Source: Prostheceraeus crozeri (Eukaryota; Platyhelminthes; Polycladida; Euryleptidae). Taken from it: 64,000 nucleotides of DNA. The DNA lies in NCBI GenBank assembly GCA_907163375.1, contig CAJQUW010005288.1, positions 62,001 to 126,000 of the forward strand. Reading direction: 5' to 3'. A program made the translations under genes and the position numbers. The notes under the pieces are model-generated. The model had not been told where the DNA came from, did not search any database, and saw only the letters and a list, made by a program, of their open reading frames with translations. Positions 9,391 through 18,790 of this stretch are shown here, piece after piece. Positions within the stretch are counted from its first letter, which is position 1. Each line of letters starts with the position of its first letter.

Positions 9391-9639
9391 CTTAGTCAGG
9401 AATGATAGATGTGAGTGTAGTGAGTGGCACTCGATCCCGTCGACAGCCCGAAGGCCTTGTACCGATCACTAGGGAAGTGAGAGATCTTCCCCGATACCCG
9501 CTCTTTACAGCTAAAGACATCATTGTCACTGCCCCGAAGTGGTAACAGGAACGCCGAGTCAAAGGTAGTGATCAGTAGCTGGGATCTAACCCCTCAAAGC
9601 TGCCTTAGTTAAATTTCTGATAGCAGATTTGAATGTAGT
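9391..9639. repeat. Hairpin-rich duplicated module, copy 1
   Basis: About 230-250 bp, repeated at 9707-9962 with almost no differences (matching starts 316 bp apart). GC-richer than its AT-rich flanks and packed with short hairpins: GCC-CGAA-GGC, GGAAGTGAGAGATCTTCC, CACT-GCCCCGA-AGTG, and a long-range pair GATCACTA with TAGTGATC. It ends with the loop motif CTGATAGCAGAT also found in the 141-bp repeats. No open frame of note. A structured RNA is possible but no known RNA family is recognised. Confidence 0.75.
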
Positions 9640-9706
9640 ATACAGCCTAGAACATAATATCATCATTCAACATTCAACTTAGTCAACATTCAACATAATA
9701 TCAACA

Positions 9707-9962
9707 CTTAGTGAGGAATGATAGATGTGAGTGTAGTGAGTGGCACTCGATCCCGTCGACAGCCCGAAGGCCTTGTACCGATCACTAGGGAAGTGAGAGA
9801 TCTTCCCCGATACCCGCTCTTTACAGCTGAAGACATCATTGTCACTGCCCCGAAGTGGTAACAGGAACGCCGAGTCAAAGGTAGTGATCAGTAGCTGGGA
9901 TCTAACCCCTCAAAGCTGCCTTAGACTTAGTTAAATTTCAAATCTGATAGCATATTTGAACT
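9707..9962. repeat. Hairpin-rich duplicated module, copy 2
   Basis: Second copy of the module at 9391-9639. The helices listed there are preserved. At its end TTCAAAT/ATTTGAA forms a perfect 7-bp stem around CTGATAGCAT. Confidence 0.75.
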
Positions 9963-10414
9963 CAGGATACTTGAAAACCTTAGTCTATATGTTAAAACTT
10001 TGAAAAAAGTGAAAATTAAGAATTTTTAAAAAATTCCGCATTTTACTACTCATACTACTTTTAAAAAATTTTATCAGTAGTAAAGACACTATCAAACTCT
10101 ATCATACAAACTTCGAAGTAGCAAGATAGCTTGCCTACTTCAAAAGATAGAGTCCTTTGCACCCGATATCGGGAGCTCAGAGCGACGACCGTCGCTTACC
10201 TCGTCTTTCGATGAAGTGATCAGACTTACGTTGTCGGGGGTTTATATATGCTCGGAAGAAAACTTAAAATGGCTCTATCTCCGAAAGTATTCATCGTAGC
10301 GACATGCGGTTTGTTGCAAACGATTTGTCTCATCATTCTTTACAATATGACACCTGAACCATTCTCATATGACCACGGGAAGTTGGTCCGCCAGCACATG
10401 TCCATGTAACATGC
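9963..10414. other. AT-rich spacer with minus-strand TATA-like box
   Basis: No open frame of interest. Contains a minus-strand TATATAAAC (10241-10250) followed, on that strand, by GTAAGT- and GTAAGC-type donor sequences, so it may be the first exon region of the 411-codon gene. Otherwise unremarkable. Confidence 0.35.
10241..10250 (-). promoter_or_regulatory. TATA-like box
   Basis: Minus-strand CATATATAAA. Same core as the boxes in front of the 84-aa and 88-aa genes but about 950 bp from the nearest minus-strand ATG, so its target gene is inferred. Confidence 0.35.
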
Positions 10415-11420
10415 CACAAGTGAAAAAATTCCTAAGTGTGAGAGCTCCAGTGTGGTGAAAATTTTGAAAAATTTAAAACTTCCGAATTTCAACCTGGGAC
10501 CTTAACCAAAACATTTTTCATCAAATTTCACTGACCTCCCCCCCCCTCGTTCAGAGAAATTTGATGAAAAATGTTTTGGTGACGGTCCCAGGTCGAAATT
10601 CCACACTTTGGAAAATTTTCAAAATTTTACCCATACAAAGTCACTCTGACACTTAGGATTTTTTCAGGTGAGCGAGCTCCGACCTAAAATCTTGTAACCG
10701 CTCTAACTTTTGAACGAAGACAGATAGGAACAAGCCGATTCTTTCACTGAATTTGTCTCACTCTTAGCTTTCAAACGAGCTATTGCACGAGAAAATCCGT
10801 CCACTAGAAGCCAAGATAGAAGCTAGCTGTCCAGGGGGGGGGAGGTCAGTGAAATTTGATGAAAAATGTTTTGGTGACGGTCCCAGGTCGAAATTCCACA
10901 CTTTGGAAAATTTTCAAAATTTTACCCATACAAAGTCACTCTGACACTTAGGATTTTTCAGGTGAGCGAGCTCCGACCTAAAATCTTGTAACCGCTCTAA
11001 CTTGTGAACGGCTGGTCCGATTGACTCGCAACAAAAAATGTTGTCGAGCAGTTTTTTCTCCTCTTTCAAACGAGTAGCTGTAAGACAAAATCCGTCCACT
11101 AGAACCAAAGTTAGAAGATTGTTGTCGGGGGGGGGGGGTCAGTGAAATGTGATGAAAAATGTTTTGGTGACGGTCCCAGGTCGAAATTCCACACTTTGGA
11201 AAATTTTCAAAATTTTACCCATACAAAGTCACTCTGACACTTAGGATTTTTTCAGGTAAGCGAGCTCCGACCTAAAATCTTGTAACCGCTCTAACTTTTG
11301 AACGAAGACAGATAGGAACAAGCCGATTCTTTCACTGAATTTGTCTCACTCTTAGCTTTCAAACGAGCTATCGCACGACAAAATCCGTCCACTGGAAGCA
11401 AGCTGTCCAGGGGGGGGGTC
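10415..11420. repeat. 295-bp tandem array with G-run unit ends and a leading inverted copy
   Basis: Three direct units start near 10556, 10845 and 11138; the anchor GACGGTCCC is at 10581, 10876 and 11169, giving periods of 295 and 293 bp. Each unit ends in a run of 8-10 G followed by GTCAGTGAAAT. At 10415-10550 the start of the unit is present in inverted orientation, ending in a C-run, so the array opens with a palindromic junction. Units differ by modest changes in their last third. No coding frame; looks like a satellite or the non-coding part of a mobile element. Confidence 0.85.
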
Positions 11421-11690
11421 AGCCGAAAATTTTTTCTCTCCGATTTCGCTGGAAACATCCTTCCTAACCCAAAATTTCACGTAGATTCCGAATCTGGCCT
11501 CCGTTTTCTCATCCGATGCTTCGTTTGGGCGCTACACACCAAAACGTCCCAAATTCTAACTCTGTCGTTTTTCGAAAAATGTTGAAAATTTTTTCTCACC
11601 GATTGCCTTGAAACTCACCCTACCGATGCAGAATTTCACGCTGAATCCGAATCTGACCTCCGTTTTCTCATCCGACCACTCCTTCCACTC
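11421..11690. repeat. Degenerate tandem duplication
   Basis: A segment at about 11421-11510 (AAAATTTTTTCTC ... CTCCGTTTTCTCATCCGA) recurs at about 11583-11675 with many differences. No gene. Confidence 0.6.
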
Positions 11691-11837
11691 GAAACAACCC
11701 ATTTTACAACCCAACATTCAGCAGATTGCACCAAAAACATCACACACTATAGCCTCAAGACTAATCCTGGCGGTCGCCCACGTCAACCTAGACGGTCGCC
11801 CACGTCAACCAGGCGGTCGGACCAACTCACCCGAGTC

Positions 11838-12055
11838 TCACACTCTGTCGTTGCAGAGGGGGGGGGACGTCAGCGAACATGTTGTGAACGTGGACCCACC
11901 TGGCCGGCACACCACGACAGACCACAACCTCTGTCGTTCCAGAGGGGGGGGGGACTCAGACACGAAGCACCACGGCGGCCGACCACGACACTCTGCCGTG
12001 CCAGAGGGGGGGGGGGACGCAGCGATGGCCGCCATCTTGCGCGGTCCAGAAGTGG
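11838..12055. repeat. Hairpin plus G-run triple repeat
   Basis: Three times, a hairpin of stem CTCTG/CAGAG (loops TCGTTG, TCGTTC and CCGTGC) is followed by 8-11 G residues (near 11846, 11932 and 11992). The surrounding DNA is GC-rich, unlike the rest of the window. The long Pro/Gly/Arg frames here are low-complexity artefacts. Confidence 0.7.
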
Positions 12056-13165
12056 AGTTTTGCTTACTACTGAAGTGCAATGGTTATTTGCATTAGCAAC
12101 GCGATTGCGATACTCTGTTGCATTGTCACACATCAACGACCGATTGTTGGCTCCTCCATAAGTTTGATGGGCACAATGTCTTTTCAAATGTTTAAAATTT
12201 CCAAGATGTCTTAGTAGGGTTTTCCAGTCACTTTGCTGCAAATAACCAAAGTTTTTACCACTGTAATGGAAACCTCGTCAAAACATGATGCTCTCTATCC
12301 TCACTGTCAGTCTCACAAACATTCTCATGCATCCATTCATGATTGGGTTCTCGCCACACATGCATTATTTTTCCATTAGTAGTTTGAAAACGGACTTCCG
12401 TGTACACTCTTACCTGCTATATTGCCACTCATTTTATTGATAAGACCTAATAGCAATTCGCAAACGTTTCAGGCATGAACTTTTGGAAGACGCTGCTTTG
12501 TTATTTTTTTGTTTTTGCTCGAATTATAGTCAATCTCTATCATTAAATATGTTTCGCTATTCAGCTTTGCGTCAGAGGCACTACGCATCATCATCAAAAA
12601 TCGATCACGAAGGTATGAAGGTGTTGCTTAGCATTCTCAGTTCTCTACACATAGATATTTTAAATAGAATAATCGCACAATTTTAAATTGAACGCTACGG
12701 ATCATCCTAACAAACTTGTTCAAATGAAATCAATCTGTTAGCTGCCAATACGTAAAGCGAATAAACGCAGTAAAACCCAAAAACTTGAGGGGTTTCCATT
12801 TTTTGACGCTGTGTACATGATACAATCAACCTAATAAATATTCTAATAGTCTAAAAAAGAATTTCTTTCCACTCTTACCTACTTTGTGGCGTGATATATC
12901 CTTTCCGTATTTGAATAATTCAAATATATCAATCAATTATTGATTGCATCCATTGATAAATTGGGGATTGACGAATATTGGATTTCTATATGTCTACCTC
13001 TTAATCGAATCGTAATCAAAAAATAGACGTCGACAATGTCAAACCATGAACTGTCATACCCACATAAGTGAATCTACATAATTATATCCATGCGATTCCA
13101 TAGAGCGCGTGAAAGCGTGAAAGAGTTAGGAAAAATCAAATTCTATGACCATGCCAGTTAAACTA
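12056..13165. other. No gene recognised
   Basis: About 1.1 kb of AT-rich sequence. A 10-bp inverted match (GGTTATTTGC near 12079, GCAAATAACC near 12238) is the only structure noticed. I see no credible frame. Confidence 0.5.
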
Positions 13166-13174
13166 CACCATTTC

Positions 13175-13333
13175 CAGTTTAATTTCAGACATAGTCATTT
13201 TAATTTCAGATTGATCAGTTATATTTCAGATATCATCACTTTAATTTCAGAATAGTCAGTTATATTTCAGACAATGTCAGATATATTTCAGATATCATCA
13301 TTTTAATTTCAGAAGATATCAATTATATTTCAG
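13175..13333 (+). repeat. Left subterminal repeat array, eight units
   Basis: Eight copies of a roughly 21-bp unit ending ATTTCAG, in two forms: TTTAATTTCAGA and TATATTTCAGA. They run from the left terminus to just before the transposase gene. Probable transposase-binding sites. Confidence 0.8.
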
Positions 13334-13378
13334 CTGCTACCTGTCTGAGGTAGATATCCTCGAAAATTTTCAAAGCAT

Positions 13379-14542
13379 TTGTATTTCAAATATTGTGATC
13401 AGATTTCAAATGCTTTAAATCACAGTTTGGCAGGATTTTCTGATGACAAGATGTCTGACTCGTTAAGCATTGACGACAGTGTGGATGAGCCAACAGTGAG
13501 AGGCAGCTACTCAAGGCATTCATTCACTGATAGAGAGCGAATCCTTTCTGCAGCTGACAATGGTGACGACTGGATAGGTACAGCACGTTTGCTAAAAATC
13601 AACAAGAAGACAGCGTAACATTGGATTCGTCAAAATCGAATTCAATTCAAGAAACGTGGTGGATACAAGACGAAAAAGCTTTCACCTGAGCAGATACAAA
13701 CCGTAATCTCATGGTTTGAAGAGAACAGTCAAACGACCCTGAAGCAGGCTGCAGAAAGGATGCGCCAAGCGTTCAGCACCTCCGTCTCTGTCTCCACTGT
13801 TGGCAATTATTTGGATGGTCATATCATGACATTGAAGAAAATCCATAAAGAGCCACAGTCAATGAACAGCGATCAAAACAAGACTAAGAGGAGAGAATGT
13901 TGTCTTCAGATGTCGCAGTACCTAAGAGACGGCAGGCAGCTGATATTCGTTGACGAAACAAACTTCAACCTGTTTTGCAAAAGGACAAAAGGTTGGTCTC
14001 GCCGAGGTGATCGGGCAAAAATAATTCTGCCAAATTCAAAAGGTCCAAATTTACACCTAATCTCAGGGATGATGTCCACTGGACTGACTGGCTTTACCAC
14101 GCGTCGAAGCAATTTTAAGGCCGATGACGCCAATGAGTGGCTTTGCTCCATGCTGAGAGCGCACAGCTCTGCCGGACATGAGTTGAATTCTGTAGTTGTG
14201 ATTTCCGACAATGCCCCATGCCATTGTCGATTTGAAAGGGTCTTTGAAGAACCTGAATTCAATGGTGCAGAATTGCTTAGACTATCTCCTTATTCGTGTA
14301 TGCTTAATCCAATTGAGAATATTTGGAGCAAAATAAAGAATCATGTCAAGACTGCATTGGGCAATCCTCCAGTTACGGCAGGAGAGATACCCCTTGGTGA
14401 GCAAAGAATGCGTCGATTGGAAGACGAAGTCAATCATGCTGTGACGCAAGTATCAATGCAAGATTGTCTTCGTTGCTTCAATCATTCTCTGTCCTTCCAT
14501 TCGAGAGCCATAGACTTGCAAGATATGCAAGTCGGCATGTGA
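13379..14542 (+). pseudogene. DD35E-type transposase with one in-frame stop
   Basis: Two consecutive stretches of one reading frame, 13379-13615 and 13619-14542, separated only by TAA at 13616 where relatives usually have Tyr (INKKTAY-xWI). The N-terminal part is a helix-turn-helix (SFTDRERILSAADNGDDWIGTARLLKINKKTA). The catalytic part has FVDETNF (first D), ISDNAPCH (second D) and PYSCMLNPIENIW (E); 35 residues separate the second D from the E. It would cut and paste the element at TA. The start is taken at 13379, though the internal ATG at 13451 (MSDSLSID) may be the real one. Confidence 0.85.
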
Positions 14543-14977
14543 CTTTTGATGACTTTTGAAAAGTTTTTTGTGTTCAAATGTATTTTGAAATGCAAATATA
14601 TAGCAAGTGATGCAAGCGAAATGTAGTTTTATCATCTATGTTCAAGTCTTCAGGGAAAAACAGTATGGGAGGAGTAGCGATATACAAGGAATTATAATAA
14701 AAGCAGAGAATATTTTATGGCTATAGTGTCATATGATTGCTTCGAAGCATTTCATGTCCAAAGGAGACACTGATTCCAGATTGCGAATACCGGCTTCTTT
14801 TTCGCCATTTTAGTTTCAACGTGCATTTGCATGAAGATGCATGCGCATAGTTGTGATATGATGGGCCTATCTGCTGCATCAGCGCTTTCAATTTTTGTAT
14901 GTCAAGAACAGTAGGCCCCAATGGATCAATAAGCGCAGTCATGTCTTATGAATATACATGTAGAGCACAAAAGATAT

Positions 14978-15146
14978 CTGAAATTAAATTGACCTTGTCT
15001 GAAATATAAATTACCATAGCTGAAATTAATTTGATGATATCTGAAATATAAGCGACGGGGACTGAAATTAAACTGATGCATCTGAAATTAAAGTGATGAT
15101 ATCTGAAATATAGTTGATGTTGTCTGAAATTAAACTGGAAATGGTG
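14978..15146 (-). repeat. Right subterminal repeat array, eight units
   Basis: Eight copies, on the minus strand, of the same ATTTCAG-ending unit seen at the left end, again mixing AATTTCAG and TATATTTCAG forms. They run to the right terminus. Confidence 0.8.
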
Positions 15147-15148
15147 TA

Positions 15149-16549
15149 GACTAATGTACGAGTATGCCAAGATATCTGATATGTTTGATGATATTGATAT
15201 CCAGTCCTATATATCATAGCAGTTCTTAGTTGAATACATAGCTACTAAAGAGCGTACGTTTTTCTTCGCATTGTCGTACAAAATTTAAGGGATAACTATT
15301 ACATTAGTCATGGACGTCTAGATATCTAGACTTTAGAATTAGTTAATCTATCTAGTTATTTAGAAGTCCATGCATTACTTCAGGACAATATAATGCGTGC
15401 TATTGTGTAGCTTTCTATGTCTACAGGTTAATAATTTCCATAATCAAGTAGTTATATAGCACCATAATTACCTAGATTATGTTACCTAGATTTACCTGCT
15501 TTGCAACGATGTAAGTGATGGTGACTAGGCGTAATATAATTAGAAAAGACATCTCTGGATTTCGCTTTCAGGTTTGAAGAGTTTTCTAATGGACTTGCAA
15601 TCGCTCACTTTGCTTTCACTTTACAAAGAATTTTTTGACTGCACAACGTGGATGCCCAACATATATTTTTAGTGAGATAAATCAACAACATGCCACGTCC
15701 AAGTCACTATCAATCGATATTCAGCTACAGCGTTTCTTTGGATGATAAGCAGATCTTTTCCTCTTGTTGCTTCCTTCATTATTACGTGTAGTGATCAACC
15801 AAATACATTGCATTCCTTTACAAATTTTCATTATAATTTCAACCTGTTTTTTGCTGCAACTTTTCCATGGTTTATATATTCTATCATTATCCGTCAAACA
15901 TCATTTTGGTTGTGTTGAAATACATTGACCGTCTGTCATGCTTATCAGAATTTTGTGAAAATTAGACAGAGCGTTATGTTGCTATTCCTATATACAATAA
16001 TAGGGCGTAGTACCTAAACATATCAAACCCCAAAAATCATGCCATTCAAAAGGGCATCAAAATTCGGTGTAACCACATCGTCAATGTATTGACTTTACAC
16101 TTCAAATGCGTGATGTTGGAATATAAAATTTTGCTTGTCACTTTATCTGATGTAATGCGTAGTAGAAATAGACTTGCAAAATGAAGGCTATTCAGATGTA
16201 TGCGCATTCAATTAGGTTATCATTTGTTTATGTTCATCTTCCATGAGATAAATAAAATTTTCCATTTTTCTGCTCACCGACTGACTATTGTTGTTATGTA
16301 GACTGCAAACTGCCACATCCTTATTAAGGTGCTACTAGAAATTGCATGCTCTCTATCTCCAGACATTTTAATCTCAATAATCATGTAAAATTTACCATAG
16401 CATGGTGACCTGTCATGTTTCATAATGGAAACATGCTAATCAGAAATTTGTGAAACATCAAGATGCAGACTCCAAGATATCCGTGTTTAGGGGTAATTAT
16501 GGAAATTATCAACCTCTTCTGAAACATATCTTTACCATGTATTATAACA
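15149..16549. other. No gene; remnants of fold-back elements
   Basis: AT-rich DNA. A hairpin at about 15309-15374 has arms CATGGACGTCTAGATATC and TTATTTAGAAGTCCATG. At 15380-15450 there is a partial copy of the MITE whose better copies are at 16655-16790 and 33421-33552 (shared CTATGTCTACAGGTTAATAA). Nothing else recognised. Confidence 0.5.
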
Positions 16550-16650
16550 GACAATGGATGATTTATTTCGGTCATATAGAACTTATTAACCTCAGGCCTA
16601 GTTTCGGTTAATAAAATCTATAATGGTCTCAAAATCATCCACTATCTATT
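16550..16650. repeat. Fold-back MITE, GGTCAT family
   Basis: Inverted arms ACAATGGATGATTTATTTCGG and its partner ending CATCCACTATCTATTAC. Related hairpins occur at 25065-25160 and 26398-26512. No coding capacity. Confidence 0.5.
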
Positions 16651-16654
16651 ACAT

Positions 16655-16790
16655 AATGCATAATTTTGTAAGGATTTATATGTCCACAGGTTAATAAGTT
16701 CCACGAAGCAGATAGTTATTTTCTTGGATGGAATTTCTTAACCGGATGTAGACTTCTATTAAAAGACTCATGCAATATGACAGATAATGC
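16655..16790. repeat. Fold-back MITE, CAGGTTAATAA family
   Basis: Imperfect palindrome with arms containing TGTCCACAGGTTAATAAG and TTCTTAACCGGATGTAGAC. A closer-to-intact copy is at 33421-33552. Confidence 0.55.
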
Positions 16791-18243
16791 ACAGATTTCT
16801 TCGGTCATTTTTGCTAAATTTTGGAATTGCATTATTTTTACTTTCTGGTCGACATGTCATGTTTAGAGGATACCATCGATTCGGTTGTAAAGGCAAGCAC
16901 GTGAATGGGCTGATATACAAACTCAATCGCAGAATATCAATTTGATAAGTAATACAACAAATGAGCAACAACAACATCACCCAGTAACCGATATCAAATG
17001 GGGAAATTACGTAGGTGAAGATGATATTAAAATTGCTCTCCGTAATGCGTATAGTGACATTTCAAGGTGGAAGAAGAATATATTTGAACCTCCCAGAGGC
17101 AAGGCTGGTAATGCATTCATCAATGAAATTACTCGCATCATCAACTTATTCACATATAAAACACCATGGCAAAGTCTTTTAATGTTGCTTTTGCATGTGC
17201 CTATACCATCGATGCTACTAAAGCCAAGTCTTAAATCAAAACCAAGAGACAACTCAAAATATCTATCCGCAAGATAAGAAAAATGTAAAAATGGTGGCCT
17301 ACCATCAATATTATCTGAAGCAAATGAAATTCAAAAAAGATTGCACGTCAAATGGAATTTAAGAAATGCAAGTAATGAAAAACAATATTGCCGTCTTATG
17401 ATGAAGGTCAAAGTTTCCCAAGCGATGAAACATGTGAACGCTGATAATTCAGTGAATGGAATACATAAGATCAGCGATGAGATAAAGACATGCTTACTCA
17501 AAAAACATCCACGTTGTAAGGAAGCTGATGAAACAACTGTATTACCAAGAGCTAAGAGATCATTTGAAACAGTGATTTTTGAAAATATTGATGTGAAAAT
17601 GGTTCAGAATGCATTTCACGGTGTGCCAGGAGAGGCATTTTAGAAATTTCCCGCTATATTTCTCGACGGATTCTGATGTATCTTTGTATGTAGATTTCGA
17701 AAATCAAAGTTTAAAAATCATACCAAAAGCCCTTTTCGAGAAAATGACGAAAATTCAAGATGGCGGACAGAGAAACCGAAACTGCATTCTGGTAGTCGAT
17801 TAAAAAACTCCCAACTATTTCGGCAACGGTTTCCTAAGCAATTTGACCCGCTCTTTTCAAAAATTATTGTTAGAAAATCATACGATTAGCCCTTTTCGAG
17901 AAAATGACGAAAATTCAAAATGGCGGACAGAGAAACCGAAACTGCATTCGGGGACTTCGTTGGTGTACATAATGTATTAATAATAAGTCTTGGAGATTTT
18001 GGCAGGATCATAAGAGGCATTGGAAAGGTCATGTTCTAAATCGTCCTTTTGTGTGAAAAGCAAAATGCATGAATCAGTGGTCTGCATCAGATTGATTTGC
18101 AGAGAGAATAATAGCTTATTACATTACACACATGCACTACGATCACAGCACATCAATGACGATCACACGCGTACAAGCGCATAGTTATCGTAAACAACTT
18201 ATCCTCATACATGTGCAGCATGTCTCAATTCAATCATGTCTAA

Positions 18244-18644
18244 GGGCGTGCGCGCACTAAGCGTCCAGGTCGCGACGACCAAGTCGTGGCGGCCAGCAGG
18301 AATGCTTTGTCATTGTTGCGGAGATGGGAAGTCGTCCACTTGCGCGCGCACTTTGCCGACGCGACCAATTGGTCGTGGCGGCCATCAAGATTTGCAGCGA
18401 CGCACACGCGGCCAGGATGTCGCGGCGACCAGTAAAATACGCTGCAGCTTATGACAGAGCGCACACTTGGCGACCCTTCCCGCGACAAATAGATAATAAA
18501 TTGCTGAAACCTCTTCCTCATTCATTTGTTTCCTCAACAAATGGAGTCGATCGGTCGCTGTCGCAGCCGCTTTCATGGTCGCACATTTTTTTGGCCGCGG
18601 CGGCCATAGTCGCCGCGACCTGGCCGCTTAGTGCGCGCACTCCC
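18244..18644. mobile_element. PIF/Harbinger-type MITE
   Basis: A 401-bp GC-rich unit with inverted ends GGG(C/A)GTGCGCGCACTAAGCG extending for at least 35 bp and including CCAGGTCGCG. It is flanked by TAA at 18241-18243 and 18645-18647, the 3-bp TWA duplication typical of Harbinger elements. No coding capacity. It sits inside the long-TIR transposon, making it a third-level insertion. Confidence 0.8.
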
Positions 18645-18790
18645 TAATACGGTGATTGTCCTTTATCACACACACACACACACATGCATGCAAAGCTTGT
18701 CATAATGACGATCACATGCGCATGCGCGCATGATTGTTGATCGTGTAAACAACATTTCTTTATTCAAGTGCCACTGATCTCGGTCCATTT

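Larger units (their letters stand above)
13166..15146 (+). mobile_element. IS630/Tc1/mariner-superfamily transposon
   Basis: The ends are inverted repeats beginning CACCATTTCCAGTTTAATTT, each flanked by TA (13164-13165 and 15147-15148), the target duplication of this superfamily. Length 1981 bp. It carries one transposase gene with a single visible stop and, at each end, an array of eight short repeats (see separate entries). The transposase is otherwise close to full length, so the copy is fairly young. Confidence 0.85.

Noticed and set aside
9391-9639. 5S rRNA or tRNA gene
   Set aside because: No match to 5S conserved blocks and no proper A/B boxes.
11608-12096. 162-codon plus-strand frame and its antisense counterparts
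   Set aside because: Low-complexity Gly/Arg/Pro product of G-runs and hairpins; no domain.
13175-13333. CRISPR-like regularly spaced repeats
   Set aside because: Units are only about 10 bp with variable forms, mirrored at the other end of a transposon; they are subterminal repeats.
13906-14262. 118-codon minus-strand frame
   Set aside because: Shadow of the DD35E transposase.
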